This document shows, piece by piece, positions 23,500 to 37,479 of a stretch of 64,000 nucleotides of DNA; the stretch's first letter is position 1; each line of letters opens with the position of its first letter. The notes beneath the pieces are model-generated. The model did not search any database, was not told the origin of the DNA, and saw nothing but the letters and a program-made list of their open reading frames with translations. Source of the DNA: Phocoena phocoena (Eukaryota > Chordata > Mammalia > Artiodactyla > Phocoenidae); the NCBI RefSeq assembly GCF_963924675.1, contig NW_027077402.1, positions 2,108,001 to 2,172,000 on the forward strand. Reading direction: 5' to 3'. Position numbers and translations under genes: made by a program.

Positions 23500-25247
23500 A
23501 TCTTAAAACCCATGGATATATATGTCTCCGTAAGAGAATCAAGCGTGTGTACAGCGGCCGAAACGCAGCAGTGAAAATCCGATAAATCCCATTATCAAAA
23601 TAAATTTCGAAAACAAAACACAAAGACAGTGAAATAGAGAGCAATTCTTAAATAATTCACTCAGGGCATGTGATGCAACCGGGATTGACCACATCTACAC
23701 CCAGAGCTGGTTGAGACATAAGGCTGGACACTTCAGGCTGATAGCATTGGTGAGTTTCGGTGAGCAAATGCAGACCCTTTGAAGTCATACTGCATGGCAC
23801 CCATTCCATGGGTCCCAACTCTCCAGGTTCAAGGGATTCTTCCTCCAGCTAAAACATGCATGGGAAACACAGAGTATCGTCCACCGTGTGATTGGGAAAC
23901 GATTTAAAATGCATCTCAGTTTTCGTATCCTGGTCCTCGGGTTCACCATTACAGATGATTTACTAACACTCTCCCAGCTTCGAGAGTCAGTGCCTTTAAC
24001 CTCCTCTTTTGCACAGCTTGCAATTTCTGTGCAAGATGAACAGGAATAGGGAGAACCAATGAGAGACTAACTGTAGGTGTCTGCACGGGCAAATGTAACG
24101 CTCATTGCCCACCAGGAAGAGGAATTAAACAAAGGCTCAGTGTGACCTGCTGGAAACAGATTAGGGCCTGAAGCAATGCTGCGGTTTTGTGCCCAGCTCA
24201 CAAGAAAGTGAGTTGAAGAAAGGAGCTCTGGGGCACTGTAAATCACAAATCTGCAGAGTTATAAATGACAGCTATCTTCCAAAAGTATATTGAAGTAAGC
24301 CTGCGAATGGGGACTTGAAAGCGGGGCAGAATTTCAGGAAAACGATTGCAAGGGGTAGACTGGAATTGCCCTGAAAGCATAGGAAAAGAGGCACAACGTC
24401 GACAATGATGCACTTGGCCAAAAAGGGCATATGCGTTTTTTCCTGAATATATTCAGGAAAAAACGCATACGCCCTTTTTGGGCAACCAAGCAAGCCTGTA
24501 AAGGAAATCTGCACTACAATGAAATCTCACTGCCCCCCGGGCAAAAGGGTCATCTGAAAAAAGTGTAAAATCCAGAAAGGTAGGACAGGATATGGAGAAC
24601 AGGGAGCCTTGTTATGCTGATTGGCAGGATGTAAATTGTGAACAGCCACCCTGGAGAAGTGTATGGTGTTTCCTGAAACACGTAAGAAATAAAGCAACAC
24701 AGCCTATGGCAGTTGCACTTATGGTCATATTCCTTAGGGAAATTAAAATAAAAAACAGAGAGCCACACCAAAGTTTGGGACGGCTGTGTTCCCAAGAAGC
24801 TCGTCTACAGTACCAGGTAAATATCCCAGAAAGCAAAAAATGGATAAAGAAGTTGTGGCACGTACGTGCAATGCAGTATCACTCAGCAATGAAATCTGTG
24901 TCATCAGGCCCGTAGCGGCATAGTGAGTGGATGAAGGTACTGTGATTCTACGTAAACTACGTCACACAGAAAAAGAAACATCATAAGATATCACTAATAC
25001 ACGGAATGTAAACTTGACTACACATGAACTGAATTACAAAACAGAACAGTGTCTCAAATTTAGAAAACCAACTAGTGCTTGCTTATGGGGAAAGGTGCCT
25101 TGGGGTGCTGCATAAAACCAGAGACTGAAATTAGCACAGATAACATTCCATAAGCCAAATATGTAATAGACAAGACCTACTCCTTGCTCAACGAAATGGA
25201 CTCAACACCACATATTCAACGCCTAGGAATATACCTGACTAGGAAGA
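23500..25247 (+). repeat. Satellite monomer 6
   Basis: Subtype B, alpha. Palindrome at 24414-24485. Open L1-frame remnant at 24592-24915, identical in translation to that of monomer 4. The first 1.2 kb also matches monomer 9. Confidence 0.95.
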
Positions 25248-26999
25248 ATCTTAAAACCCATGGATTTATATGTCTCCGTAAGAGAATCAAGCGTGTGTAC
25301 AGCGGCATAAACGCAGCAGTGAAAATCCGATAAATCCCATTATCAAAATAAATTTCAAAAACAAAACACAAAGACATTGAAATAGAGAGCAATTCTTAAA
25401 TAATTCACTCAGGGCATGTGATGCAACCGGGATTGACCACATCTACACCCAGAGCTGTTTGAGACATAAGGCTGGACACGTCAGGCTGATAGCATTGGTG
25501 AGTTTCGGTGAGCAAATGCAGACCCTTTGAAGTCATACTGCATGGTACCCATTCCATGGGTCCCAACTCTCCAGGTTCAAGGGATTCTTCCTCCAGCTAA
25601 AACATGCATGGGAAACCCAGAGTATCATCCACCGTGTGATTGGGAAATGATTTAAAATGCATCTCAGTTTTCGTATCCTGGTCCTCGGGTCCACCATTCC
25701 AGATGCTTTATTAACACTCTCCCCGCTTGGAGAGTCAGTGCCTTTAAATTCCTCTTTGGCACAGCTTGCAATTTCTGTGCAAGATGAACAGGAATAGGGA
25801 GAAACAATGAGAGACTAGCTGTAGGTGTCTGCACGGGCAAAAGTAACGCTCATTGCCCACCAGGAAGAGGAATTAAACAAAGGCTCAGTGTGCCATGCTG
25901 GAAACAGATTAGGGCCTGAAGCAATCCTGCGGTTTTGTGCCCAGCTCACAATAAAGTGAGTTGAAGAAAGGAGCTCAGGGGCACTGTAATTCACAAACCT
26001 GCAGAGTTATAAATGACAGCTATCCTCCAAAAATATATTGAAGTAAGCCTGTGAAGGGGACTTGAAAGCGGGGCAGAATTTTAGGAAAACGATTGCAGGG
26101 GGTAGACTGGAATTGCCCTGAAAGCATAGGAAAAGAGGCACAACGTCGACAATGATGCACTTGGCCAAAAAGGGCGTATGCGTTTTTTCCTGAATATATT
26201 CAGGAAAAAAGGCATACGCCCTTTTTGGCCAACCAAGCAAGCCTGTAAGGGAAATCTGCACGACAATGAAATCTCACTGCCCCCCACCCCAGGCAAAAGG
26301 GCCATCTGATAAAATTGTAAAATGCAGAAAGGTAGGACAGGATATGGAGAACAGGGAGCCTTGTTATGCTGATTGGCAGGATGTAAATTGCCAGCAGCCA
26401 CCCTGGAGAAGTGTATGGTGTTTCCTGAAACACATAAGAAACAAAGCAACACAGCCTATGGCACTTCCACTTATGGTCCTATAGCTTACAGAAATTAAAA
26501 TCAAAAACAGACAGCCACCCCAATATTTGGGACGGCTGTGTTCACAGGAAGCTCGTCTACAGTATCAGGTAAATATCCCAGAAAGCAAAAAATGGATAAA
26601 GAAGTTGTGGCACGTACGTACAATGCAATATCACTCAGCAATGAAATCTGTGTCATCAGGCCCGTAGCGCCATAGTGAGTGGATGCAGGTACGGTGATTC
26701 TACGTGAACTACGTCACACAGAAAAAGAAACATCATAAGATATCACTAATACACGGAATGTAAACTTGACTACACATGAACTGAATTACAAAACAGAACA
26801 GGGTCTCAAATTTAGAAAACCAACTAGTGCTTGCTTATGGGATAAGGTGCCTTGGGGTGCTGCATAAAACCAGAGACTGAAATTAGCACAGATAACTTTC
26901 CATAAGCCAAATATGTAATAGACAAGACCTACTCCTTGCTCAACGAAATGGACCCAACACCACATATTCAACGCCTAGGAATATACCTGACTAGGAAGA
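25248..26999 (+). repeat. Satellite monomer 7 (5 bp longer)
   Basis: Subtype A, beta. 1,752 bp because of extra bases in the C-rich run near 26279-26292. Palindrome at 26161-26232 with one mismatch. Shares the rare states cttacagaaatt and cacaggaagctc with monomer 27. Confidence 0.95.
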
Positions 27000-28746
27000 A
27001 TCTTAAAACCCATGGATATATATGTCTCCGTAAGAGAATCAAGCGTGTGTACAGCGGCCGAAACGCAGCAGTGAAAATCCGATAAATCCCATTATCAAAT
27101 TAAAATTCGAAAACAAAACACAAAGACAGTGAAATAGAGAGCAATTCTTAAATAATTCACTAAGGGCATGTGATGCAACCGGGATTTAACACATCTACAC
27201 CCAGAGCTGGTTGAGACATAAGGCTGGACACTTCAGGCTGATAGCATTGGTGAGTTTCGGTGAGCAAATGCAGACCCTTTGAAGTCATACTGCATGGTAC
27301 CCATTCAATGGGTCCCAACTCTCCAGGTTCAAGGCATTCTTCCTCCAGCTAAAACATGCATGGGAAACCCAGAGTATCGTCCACCGTGTGATTAGGAAAC
27401 AACTTAAAATGCATCTCAGTTTTCGTATCCTGGTCCTCGGGTTCACCATTCCAGATGCTTTACTAACACTCTCCCCGCTTGGAGAGTCAGTGCCTTTAAC
27501 CTCCTGTTTGGCACAGCTTGCAATTTCTGTGCAAGATGAACAGGAATAGGGAGAACCAATGAGAGACTAACTGTAGGTGTCTGCACGGGCAAATGTAACA
27601 CTCATTGCCCACCAAGAAGAGGAATTAAACAAAGGCTCAGTGTGACCTGCTGGAAACAGATTAGGGCCTGAAGCAATGCTGCGGTTTTGTGCCCAGCTCA
27701 CAAGAATGCGAGTTGAAGAAAGGAGCTCTGGGGCACTGTAAATCACAAACCTGCAGAGTTATAAATGACAGCTATCCTCCAAAAATATATTGAAGTAAGC
27801 CTGCGAAGGGGACTTGAAAGCGGGGCAGAGTTTCAGGAAAACCATTGCAGGGGGTAGACTGGAATTGCCCTGAAAGCATAGGAAAAGAGGCAGAACGTCG
27901 TCAATGATGCACTTGGCCAAAAAGGGCGTACGGGTTTTTTCCTGAATATATTCAGGAAAAAACGCATACGCCCTTTTTGGCCAACCAAGCAAGCCTGTAA
28001 AGGAAATCTGCACTACAATGAAGTCTCACTGCCCCCCGGTTAAAAGGGCCATCTGAAAAAAGTGTAAAATCCAGTAAGGTAGGACAGGATATGGAGAACA
28101 GGGAGCCTTTTTATGTTGATTGGCAGGATGTAAATTGCCAACAGCCACCCTGGAGAAGTGTATGGTGTTTCCTGAAACACGTAAGAAACAAAGCAACACA
28201 GCCTATGGCACTTCCACTTATGGTCCTATAGCTTACGGAAATTAAAATCAAAAACAGACAGCCACCCCAATATTTGGGACGGCTGTGTTCACAAGAAGCT
28301 CGTCTACAGTATCAGGTAAATATCCCAGAAAGCAAAAAATGGATAAAGAAGTTGTGGCACGTACGTACAATGCAATATCACTCAGCAATGAAATCTGTGT
28401 CATCAGGCCCGTAGCGGCATAGTGAGTGGATGCAGGTACGGTGATTCTACATGAACTACGTAACACAGAAAAAGAAACATCATAAGATATCACTAATACA
28501 CGGAATGTAAACTTGACTACACATGAACTGAATTACAAAACAGAACACGGTCTCAAATTTAGAAAACCAACTAGTGCTTGCTTATGGGGAAAGGTGCGTT
28601 GGGGAGCTGCATAAAACCAGAGACTGAAATTAGCACAGATAACTTTCAATAAGCCAAATATGTAATAGACAAGACCTACTCCTTGCTCAACGAAATGGAC
28701 TCAACACCACATATTCAACGCCTAGGAATATACCTGACTAGGAAGA
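27000..28746 (+). repeat. Satellite monomer 8
   Basis: Subtype A, alpha. Palindrome at 27913-27984 with gtacggg. A 5,247 bp-offset copy of monomer 5 for most of its length. Confidence 0.95.
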
Positions 28747-30491
28747 ATCTTAAAACCCATGGATATATATGTCTCCGTAAGAGAATCAAGCGTGTGTACA
28801 GCAGCCGAAACGCAGCAGTGAAAATCCGATAAATCCCATTATCAAAATAAATTTCGAAAACAAAACACAAAGACAGTGAAATAGAGAGCAATTCTTAAAT
28901 AATTCACTCAGGGCATGTGATGCAACCGGGATTGACCACATCTACACCCAGAGCTGGTTGAGACATAAGGCTGGACACTTCAGGCTGATAGCATTGGTGA
29001 GTTTCGGTGAGCAAATGCAGACCCTTTGAAGTCATACTGCATGGCACCCATTCCATGGGTCCCAACTCTCCAGGTTCAAGGGATTCTTCCTCCAGCTAAA
29101 ACATGCATGGGAAACACAGAGTATCGTCCACCGTGTGATTGGGAAACGATTTAAAATGCATCTCAGTTTTCGTATCCTGGTCCTCGGGTTCACCATTACA
29201 GATGATTTACTAACACTCTCCCAGCTTCGAGAGTCAGTGCCTTTAACCTCCTCTTTTGCACAGCTTGCAATTTCTGTGCAAGATGAACAGGAATAGGGAG
29301 AACCAATGAGAGACTAACTGTAGGTGTCTGCACGGGCAAATGTAACGCTCATTGCCCACCAGGAAGAGGAATTAAACAAAGGCTCAGTGTGACCTGCTGG
29401 AAACAGATTAGGGCCTGAAGCAATGCTGCGGTTTTGTGCCCAGCTCACAAGAAAGCGAGTTGAAGAAAGGAGCTCTGGGGCACTGTAAATCACAAATCTG
29501 CAGAGTTATAAATGACAGCTATCTTCCAAAAGTATATTGAAGTAAGCCTGCGAATGGGGACTTGAAAGCGGGGCAGAATTTCAGGAAAACGATTGCAAGG
29601 GGTAGACTGGAATTGCCCTGAAAGCATAGGAAAAGAGGCACAACGTCGACAATGATGCACTTGGCCAAAAAGGGCATATGCGTTTTTTCCTGAATATATT
29701 CAGGAAAAAACGCATACGCCCTTTTTGGGCAACCAAGCAAGCCTGTAAAGGAAATCTGCACTACAATGAAATCTCACTGCCCCCCGGGCAAAAGGGTCAT
29801 CTGAAAAAAGTGTAAAATCCAGAAAGGTAGGACAGGATATGGAGAACAGGGAGCCTTGTTATGCTGATTGGCAGGATGTAAATTGTGAACAGCCACCCTG
29901 GAGAAGTGTATGGTGTTTCCTGAAACACGTAAGAAATAAAGCAACACAGCCTATGGTTCCACTTATGGTCCTATAGCTTACGGAATTTAAAATCAAAAAC
30001 AGACAGCCACCCCAATATTTGGGACGGCTGTGTTCACAAGAAGCTCGTCTACAGTATCAGGTAAATATCCCAGAAAGCAAAAAATGGATAAAGAAGTTGT
30101 GGCACGTACGTACAATGCAATATCACCCAGCAATGAAATCTGTGTCATCAGGCCCGTAGCGTCATAGTGAGTGGATGCAGGTACGGTGATTCTACGTGAA
30201 CTACGTCACACAGAAAAAGAAACATCATAAGATATCACTAATACACGGAATGTAAACTTGACTACACATGAACTGAATTACAAAACAGAACAGGGTCTCA
30301 AATTTAGAAAACCAACTAGTGCTTGCTTATGGGGAAAGGTGCGTTGGGGTGCTGCATAAAACCAGAGACTGAAATTAGCACAGATAACTTTCCATAAGCC
30401 AAATATGTAATAGACAAGACCTACTCCTTGCTCAACGAAATGGACCCAACACCACATATTCAACGCCTAGGAATATACCTGACTAGGAAGA
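28747..30491 (+). repeat. Satellite monomer 9 (B-to-A chimera)
   Basis: Alpha. Follows monomer 6 through 29954, then switches to subtype A at ctatgg/ttccac with loss of three bases (cac). Palindrome at 29661-29732. Confidence 0.95.
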
Positions 30492-32237
30492 ATCTTAAAA
30501 CGCATGGATATATATGTCTCCGTAAGAGAATCAAGCGTGTGTACAGCGGCCGAAACGCAGCAGTGAAAATCCGATAAATCCCATTATCAAAATAAATTTC
30601 GAAAACAAAACACAAAGACAGTGAAATAGAGAGCAATTCTTAAATAATTCACTCAGGGCATGTGATGCAACCGGGATTGACCACATCTACACCAAGAGCT
30701 GGTTGAGACATAAGGCTGGACACTTCAGGCTGATAGCATTGGTGAGTTTCGGTGAGCAAATGCAGACCCTTTGATGTCATACTGCATGGTATCTATTCCA
30801 TGGGTCCCAACTCTTCAGGTTCAAGGGATTCTTCCTCCAGCTAAAACATGCATGGGAAACCCACAGTATGGTCCACCGTGTGATTGGGAAACGATTTAAA
30901 ATGCATCTCAGTTTTCGTATCCTGGTCCTCGTGTTCACCATTCCAGATGCTTTACTAACACTCTCCCTGCTTGGAGAGTCAGTGCCTTTAACCTCCTGTT
31001 TGGCACAGCTTGCAATTTCTGTGCAAGATGAACAGGAATAGGGAGAACCAATGAGAGACTAGCTGTAGGTGTCTGCACGGGCAAATGTAACGCTCATTTC
31101 CGACCAAGAAGAGGAATTAACCAAAGGCTCAGCATGCCCTGCCAGAAACAGATTAGGGCCTGAAGCAATCCTGCGGTTTTGTGCCCAGCTCACAAGAAAG
31201 CGAGTTGAAGAAAGGAGCTCAGGGGCACTGTAATTCACAAACCTGCAGAGTTATAAATGACAGCTATCCTCCAAAAATATATTGAAGTAAGCCTGCGAAG
31301 GGGACTTGAAAGCGGGTCAGAATTTCAGGAAAACGATTGCAGGGGGTAGACTGGAATTGCCCTGAAAGCATAGGAAAAGAGGCAGAACGTCGACAATGAT
31401 GCACTTGGCCAAAATGGGCGTATGCATTTTTTCCTGAATATATTCAGGAAAAAACGCATACGCCCTTTTTGGCCAACCAAGCAAGCCTGTAAAGGAAATC
31501 TTCACTACAATGATGTCTCACTGCCCCCCGGACAAAAGGGCCATCTGAAAAAAGTGTAAAATCCAGAAAGTAGGACAGGATATGGAGAACAGGGAGCCTT
31601 GTTATGCTGATTGGCAGGATGTAAATTAGTAGCAGCCACCCTGGAGAAGTGTATGGTGTTTCCTGAAACACGTAAGAAACAAAGCAACACAGTCTATGGC
31701 ACTTCCACTTATGGTCCTATAGCTTACGGAATTTAAAATCAAAAACAGACAGCCACCCCAATATTTGGTACGGTTGTGTTCACAAGAAGCTCGTCTACAG
31801 TATCAGGTAAATATCCCAGAAAGCAAAAAATGGATAAAGAAGTTGTGGCACGTACGTACAATGCAATATCACTCAGCAATGAAATCTGTGTCATCAGGCC
31901 CATAGCGCCATAGTGAGTGGATGCAGGTATGGTGATTCTACGTGAACTACGTCACACAGAAAAAGAAACATCATAAGATATCACTAATACACGGAATGTA
32001 AACTTGACTACACATGAACTGAATTACAAAACAGAACAGGGTCTCAAATTTAGAAAACCAACTAGGGCTTGCTTATGGGGAAAGGTGCCTTGGGGTGCTG
32101 CATAAAACCAGAGACTGAAATTAGCACAGATAACTTTCCATAAGCCAAATATGTAATAGACAAGACCTACTCCTTGCTCAACGAAATGGACACAACACCA
32201 CATATTCAACGCCTAGGAATATACCTGACTAGGAAGA
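30492..32237 (+). repeat. Satellite monomer 10
   Basis: Subtype A, alpha. The palindrome at 31405-31476 has two left-arm mismatches (aaaatggg, gcattt). Shares rare states (tggtatctattcc, actcttcagg, ttccgaccaag) with monomer 18. Confidence 0.95.
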
Positions 32238-33984
32238 ATCTTAAAACCCATGGATATATATGTCTCCGTAAGAGAATCAAGCGTGTGTACAGCGGCCGAA
32301 ACGCAGCAGTGAAAATCCGATAAATCCCATTATCAAAATAAATTTCGAACACAAAACACAAAGACAGTGAAATAGAGAGCAATTCTTAAATAATTCACTC
32401 AGGGTATGTGAGGCAACCGGGATTGACCACATCTACACTCAGAGCTGGTTGAGACATAAGGCTGGACACTTCAGGCTGATAGCATTGGTGAGTTTCGGTG
32501 AGCAAATGCAGACCCTTTGAAGTCATACTGCATGGTACCCATTCCATGGGTCCCAACTCTCCAGGTTCAAGGGATTCTTCCTCCAGCTAAAACATGCATG
32601 GGAAACCCAGAGTATCGTCCACCGTGTGATTGGGAAACGATTTAAAATGCATCTCAGTTTTCGTATCCTGGTCCTCGGGTTCACCATTCCAGATGCTTTA
32701 CTAACACTCTCCCCGCTTGGAGAGTCAGTGCCTTTAACCTCCTCTTTGGCACAGCTTGCAATTTCTGTGCAAGATGAACAGGAATAGGGAGAACCAATGA
32801 GTGACTAGCTGTAGGTGTCTGCACGGGCAAATGTAACGCACATTGCCCACCAGGAAGAGGAATTAAAGAAAGGCTCAGTGTGCCCTGCTGGAAACATATT
32901 AGGGCCTGAAGCAATCCTGCGGTTTTGTGCCCAGCTCACAAGAAAGCGAGTTGAAGAAAGGAGCTCAGGGGCACTGTAATTCACAAACCTGCAGAGTTAT
33001 AAATGACAGCTATCCTCCAAAAATATATTGAAGTAAGCCTGCGAAGGGGACTTGAAAGCGGGGCAGAATTTCAGGAAAACGATTGCAGGGGGTAGACTGG
33101 AATTGCCCTGAAAGCATAGGAAAAGAGGCAGAACGTCGACAATGATGCACTTGGCTAAAAAGGGCGTATGCGTTTTTTCCTGAATATATTCCGGAAAAAA
33201 CGCATACGCCCTTTTTGGCCAACCAAGCAAGCCTGTAAAGGAAATCTGCACTACAATGAAGTCTCACTGCCCCCCGGGCAAAAGGGCCATCTGAAAAAAG
33301 TGTAAAATCCTGAAAGGTAGGACAGGATATGGAGAACAGGGAGCCTTGTTATGCTGATTGGCAGGATGTAAATTGCCAGCAGCCACCCTGGAGAGGTGTA
33401 TGGTGTTTCCTGAAACACGTAAGAAACAAAGCAACACAGCCTATGGCACTTCCACTTATGGTCCTATAGCTTATGGAAATTAAAATCAAAAACAGACAGC
33501 CACCCTAATATTTGGGACGGCCGTGTTCACAAGAAGCTCGTCTACAGTATCAGGTAAATATCCCAGAAAGCAAAAAATGGATAAAGAAGTTGTGGCACGT
33601 ACGTACAATGCAATATCACTCAGCAATGAAATCTGTGTCATCAGGCCCGTAGCGGCATAATGAGTGGATGCAGGTACGGTGATTCTACGTGAACTACGTC
33701 ACACAAAGAAAGAAACATCATAAGATATCACTAATACACGTTATGTAAACTTGACTACACATGAACTGAATTACAAAACAGAACAGGATCTCAAATTTAG
33801 AAAACCAACTAGTGCTTGCTTATGGGGAAAGGTGCGTTGGGGTGCTGCATAAAACCAGAGACTGAAATTAGCACAGATAACTTTCCATAAGCCAAATATG
33901 TAATAGACAAGACCTACTCCTTGCTCAACGAAATGGACCCAACACCACATATTCAACGCCTAGGAATATACCTGACTAGGAAGA
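32238..33984 (+). repeat. Satellite monomer 11
   Basis: Subtype A, alpha. The palindrome at 33151-33222 has a changed arm (ttggctaa) and centre (attccgg). From about 32785 it shares private states with monomer 21. Confidence 0.95.
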
Positions 33985-35732
33985 ATCTTAAAACCCATGG
34001 ATATATATGTCTCCGTAAGAGAAACAAGCGTGTGTACAGCGGCCGAAACGCAGCAGTGAAAATCCGATAAATCCCATTATCAAAATAAATTTCGAAAACA
34101 AAACACAAAGACAGTGAAATAGAGAGCAATTCTTAAATAATTCACTCAGAGCATGTGATGCAACCGGGATTGAACACATCTACACACAGAGCTGGTTGAG
34201 ACATAAGGCTGGACACTTCAGGCTGATAGCATTGGTGAGTTTCGGTGAGCAAATGCAGACCCTTTGAAGTCAGACTGCATGGTACCCATTCCATGGGTCC
34301 CAACTCTCCAGGTTCAAGGCATTCTTCCTCCAGCTAAAACATGCATGGGAAACCCAGAGTATCGTCCACCGTGTGATTGGGAAACGATTTAAAATGCATC
34401 TCAGTTTTCGTATCCTGGTCCTCGGGTTCACCATTCCAGATGCTTTACTAACACTCTCCTGGCTTGGAGAGTCAGTGCCATTAACCTCCTGTTTGGCACA
34501 GCTTGCAATTTCTGTGCAAGATGAACAGGAATAGGGAGAACCAATGAGAGACTAGCTGTAGGTGTCTGCACGGGCAAATGTAACGCTCATTGCCCACCAG
34601 GAAGAGGAATTAAACAAAGGCTCAGTGTGCCCTGCTGGAAACAGATTAGGGCCTGAAGCAATCCTGCGGTTTTGTGCCCAGCTCACAAGAAAGCGAGTTG
34701 AAGAAAGGAGCTCAGGAGCACTGTAATTCACAAACCTGCAGAGTTATAAATGACAGCTATCCTCCAAAAATATATTGAAGTAAGCCTGCGAAGGGGACTT
34801 TAAAGCGGGGCAGAATTTCAGGAAAACGATTGCAGGGGGTAGACTGGAATTGCCCTGAAAGCATAGGAAAAGAGGCACAACGTCGATAATGATGCACTTG
34901 GCCAAAAAGGGCGTATGCGTTTTTTCCTGAATATATTCAGGAAAAAACGCATACGCCCTTTTTGGCCAACCAAGCAAGCCTGTAAAGGAAATCTGCACTA
35001 CAATGAAATCTCACTGCCCCCGCGGGCAAAAGGGCCATCTGAAAAAAGTGTAAAATCCAGAAAGGTAGGACAGGATATGGAGAAGAGGGAGCCTTGTTAT
35101 GCTGATTGGCAGGATGTAAATTGTGAACAGCCACCCTGGAGAAGTGTATGGTGTTTCCTGAAACACGTAAGAAATAAAGCAACACAGCCTATGGCAATTG
35201 CACTTATGGTCCTATTGCTTAGGGAAATTAAAATCAAAAACAGAGAGCCACCCCAAAGTTTGGGACGGCTGTGTTCCCAAGAAGCTCGTCTACAGTACCA
35301 GGTAAATATCCCAGAAAGCAAAAAATGGATAAAGAAGTTGTGGCACGTACGTCCAATGCAATATCACTCAGCAATGAAATCTGTTTCACCAGGCCCGTAG
35401 CGGCATAGTGAGTGGATGCAGGTACGGTGAATCTACGTGAACTACGTCACACAGAAAAAGAAACATCATAAGATATCACTAATACACGGAATGTAAACTT
35501 GACTAAACATGAACTGAATTACTAAACAGAACAGTGTCTCAAATTTAGAAAACCAACTAGTGCTTGCTTATGGGGAAAGGTGCCTTGGGGTGCTGCATAA
35601 AACCAGAGACTGAAATTAGCACAGATAACATTCCATAAGCCAAATATGTAATAGACAAGACCTACTCCTTGCTCAACGAAATGGACTCAACACCACATAT
35701 TCAACGCCTAGGTATATACCTGACTAGGAAGA
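33985..35732 (+). repeat. Satellite monomer 12
   Basis: Subtype B, alpha. Perfect 72 bp palindrome at 34898-34969. The plus-strand L1-frame remnant is open from inside the palindrome (34915) to 35400, 161 codons, because no stop intervenes. Its first ~455 bp matches monomer 22. Confidence 0.95.
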
Positions 35733-37479
35733 ATCTTAAAACCCATGGATTTATATGTCTCCATAAGAGAATCAAGCGTGTGTACAGCGGCATAAACGCA
35801 GCAGTGAAAATCCGATAAATCCCATTATCAAAATAAATTTCAAAAACAAAGCACAAAGACAGTGAAATAGAGAGCAATTCTTAAATAATTCATTCAGGGC
35901 ATGCGATGCAACCGGGATTTAACACATCTACACCAGGAGCTGGTTGAGACATAAGGCTGGACACTTCAGGCTGATAGCATTGGTGAGTTTCGGTGAGCAA
36001 ATGCAGACCCTTTGAAGTCATACTGCATGGTACTCATTCCATGGGTCCCAACTCTCCAGGTTGAAGAGATTCTTCCTCCAGATAAAACATGCTTGGGAAG
36101 CCCAGAGTATCGTCCACCGTGTGATTGGGAAACGATTTAAAATGCATCTCAGTTTTCGTATCCTGGTCCTCGGGTTCACCATTCCAGATGCTTTACTAAC
36201 ACTCTCCCCGCTTGGAGAGTAGGTGCCTTTAACGTCTTTTTTTGGCACAGCTTGCAATTTCTGTGCAAGATGAACAGGAATAGGGAGAACCAATGAGAGC
36301 CTAGCTGTAGGTGTCTGCACGGGCAAATGTAACGCTCATTGCCCACCAGGAAGAGGAATTAACCAAAGGCTCAGTGTGCCCTGCCGGAAACAGATTAGGG
36401 CCTGAAGCAATCCTGCGGTTTTGTGCCCAGCTCACAAGAAAGCGAGTTGAAGAAAGGAGCTCAGGGGCACTGTAATTCACAAACCTGCAGAGTTATAAAT
36501 GACAGCTATCCTCCAAAAATATATTGAAGTAAGCCTGCGAAGGGGACTTGAAAGCGGGGCAGAATTTCAGGAAAACGATTGCAGGGGGTAGACTGGAATT
36601 GCCCTGAAAGCATAGGAAAAGAGGCACCACGTCGACAATGATGCACTTGGCCAAAATGGGCGTATGCATTTTTTCCTGAATATATTCAGGAAAAAACGCA
36701 TACGCCCTTTTTGGCCAACCAAGCAAGCCTGTAAAGGAAATCTGCACTACAATGAAGTCTCACTGCCCCCCGGACAAAAGGGACATCTGAAAAAAGTGTA
36801 AAATCCAAAAGGTAGGAGAGGATATGGAGAACAGGGAGACTTGTTATGCTGATTGGCAGGATGTAAATTGCCAGCAGCCACCCTGGGGAAGTGTATGGTG
36901 TTTCCTGAAACACGTAAGAAACAAAGCAACACAGCCTATGGCACTTCCACTTATGGTCCTATAGCTTACGGAAATTAAAATCAAAAACAGACAGCCACCC
37001 CAATATTTGGGAGGGCTCTGTTCACAAGAAGCTCGTCTACAGTATCAGGTAAATATCCCAGAAAGCAAAAAATGGATAAAGAAGTTGTGGCACGTACGTA
37101 CAATGCAATATCACTCAGCAATGAAATCTGTGTCATCAGGCCCGTAGCGCCATAGTGAGTGGATGCAGGTACGGTGATTCTACGTGAACTACGTCACACA
37201 GAAAAAGAAACATCATAAGATATCACTAATACACGGAATGTAAACTTGACTACACATGAACTGAATTACAAAACAGAACAGGGTCTCAAATTTAGAAAAC
37301 CAACTAGTGCTTGCTTATGGGGAAAGGTGCCTTGGGGTGCTGCATAAAACCAGAGACTGAAATTAGCACAGATAACTTTCCATAAGCCAAATATGTAATA
37401 GACAAGACCTACTCCTTGCTCAACAAAATGGACCCAACACCACATATTCAACGCCTAGGAATATACCTGACTAGGAAGA
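35733..37479 (+). repeat. Satellite monomer 13
   Basis: Subtype A, beta. Palindrome at 36647-36718 with two left-arm mismatches. Shares gagtaggtgcc and aacgtc with monomers 15 and 22. Confidence 0.95.
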
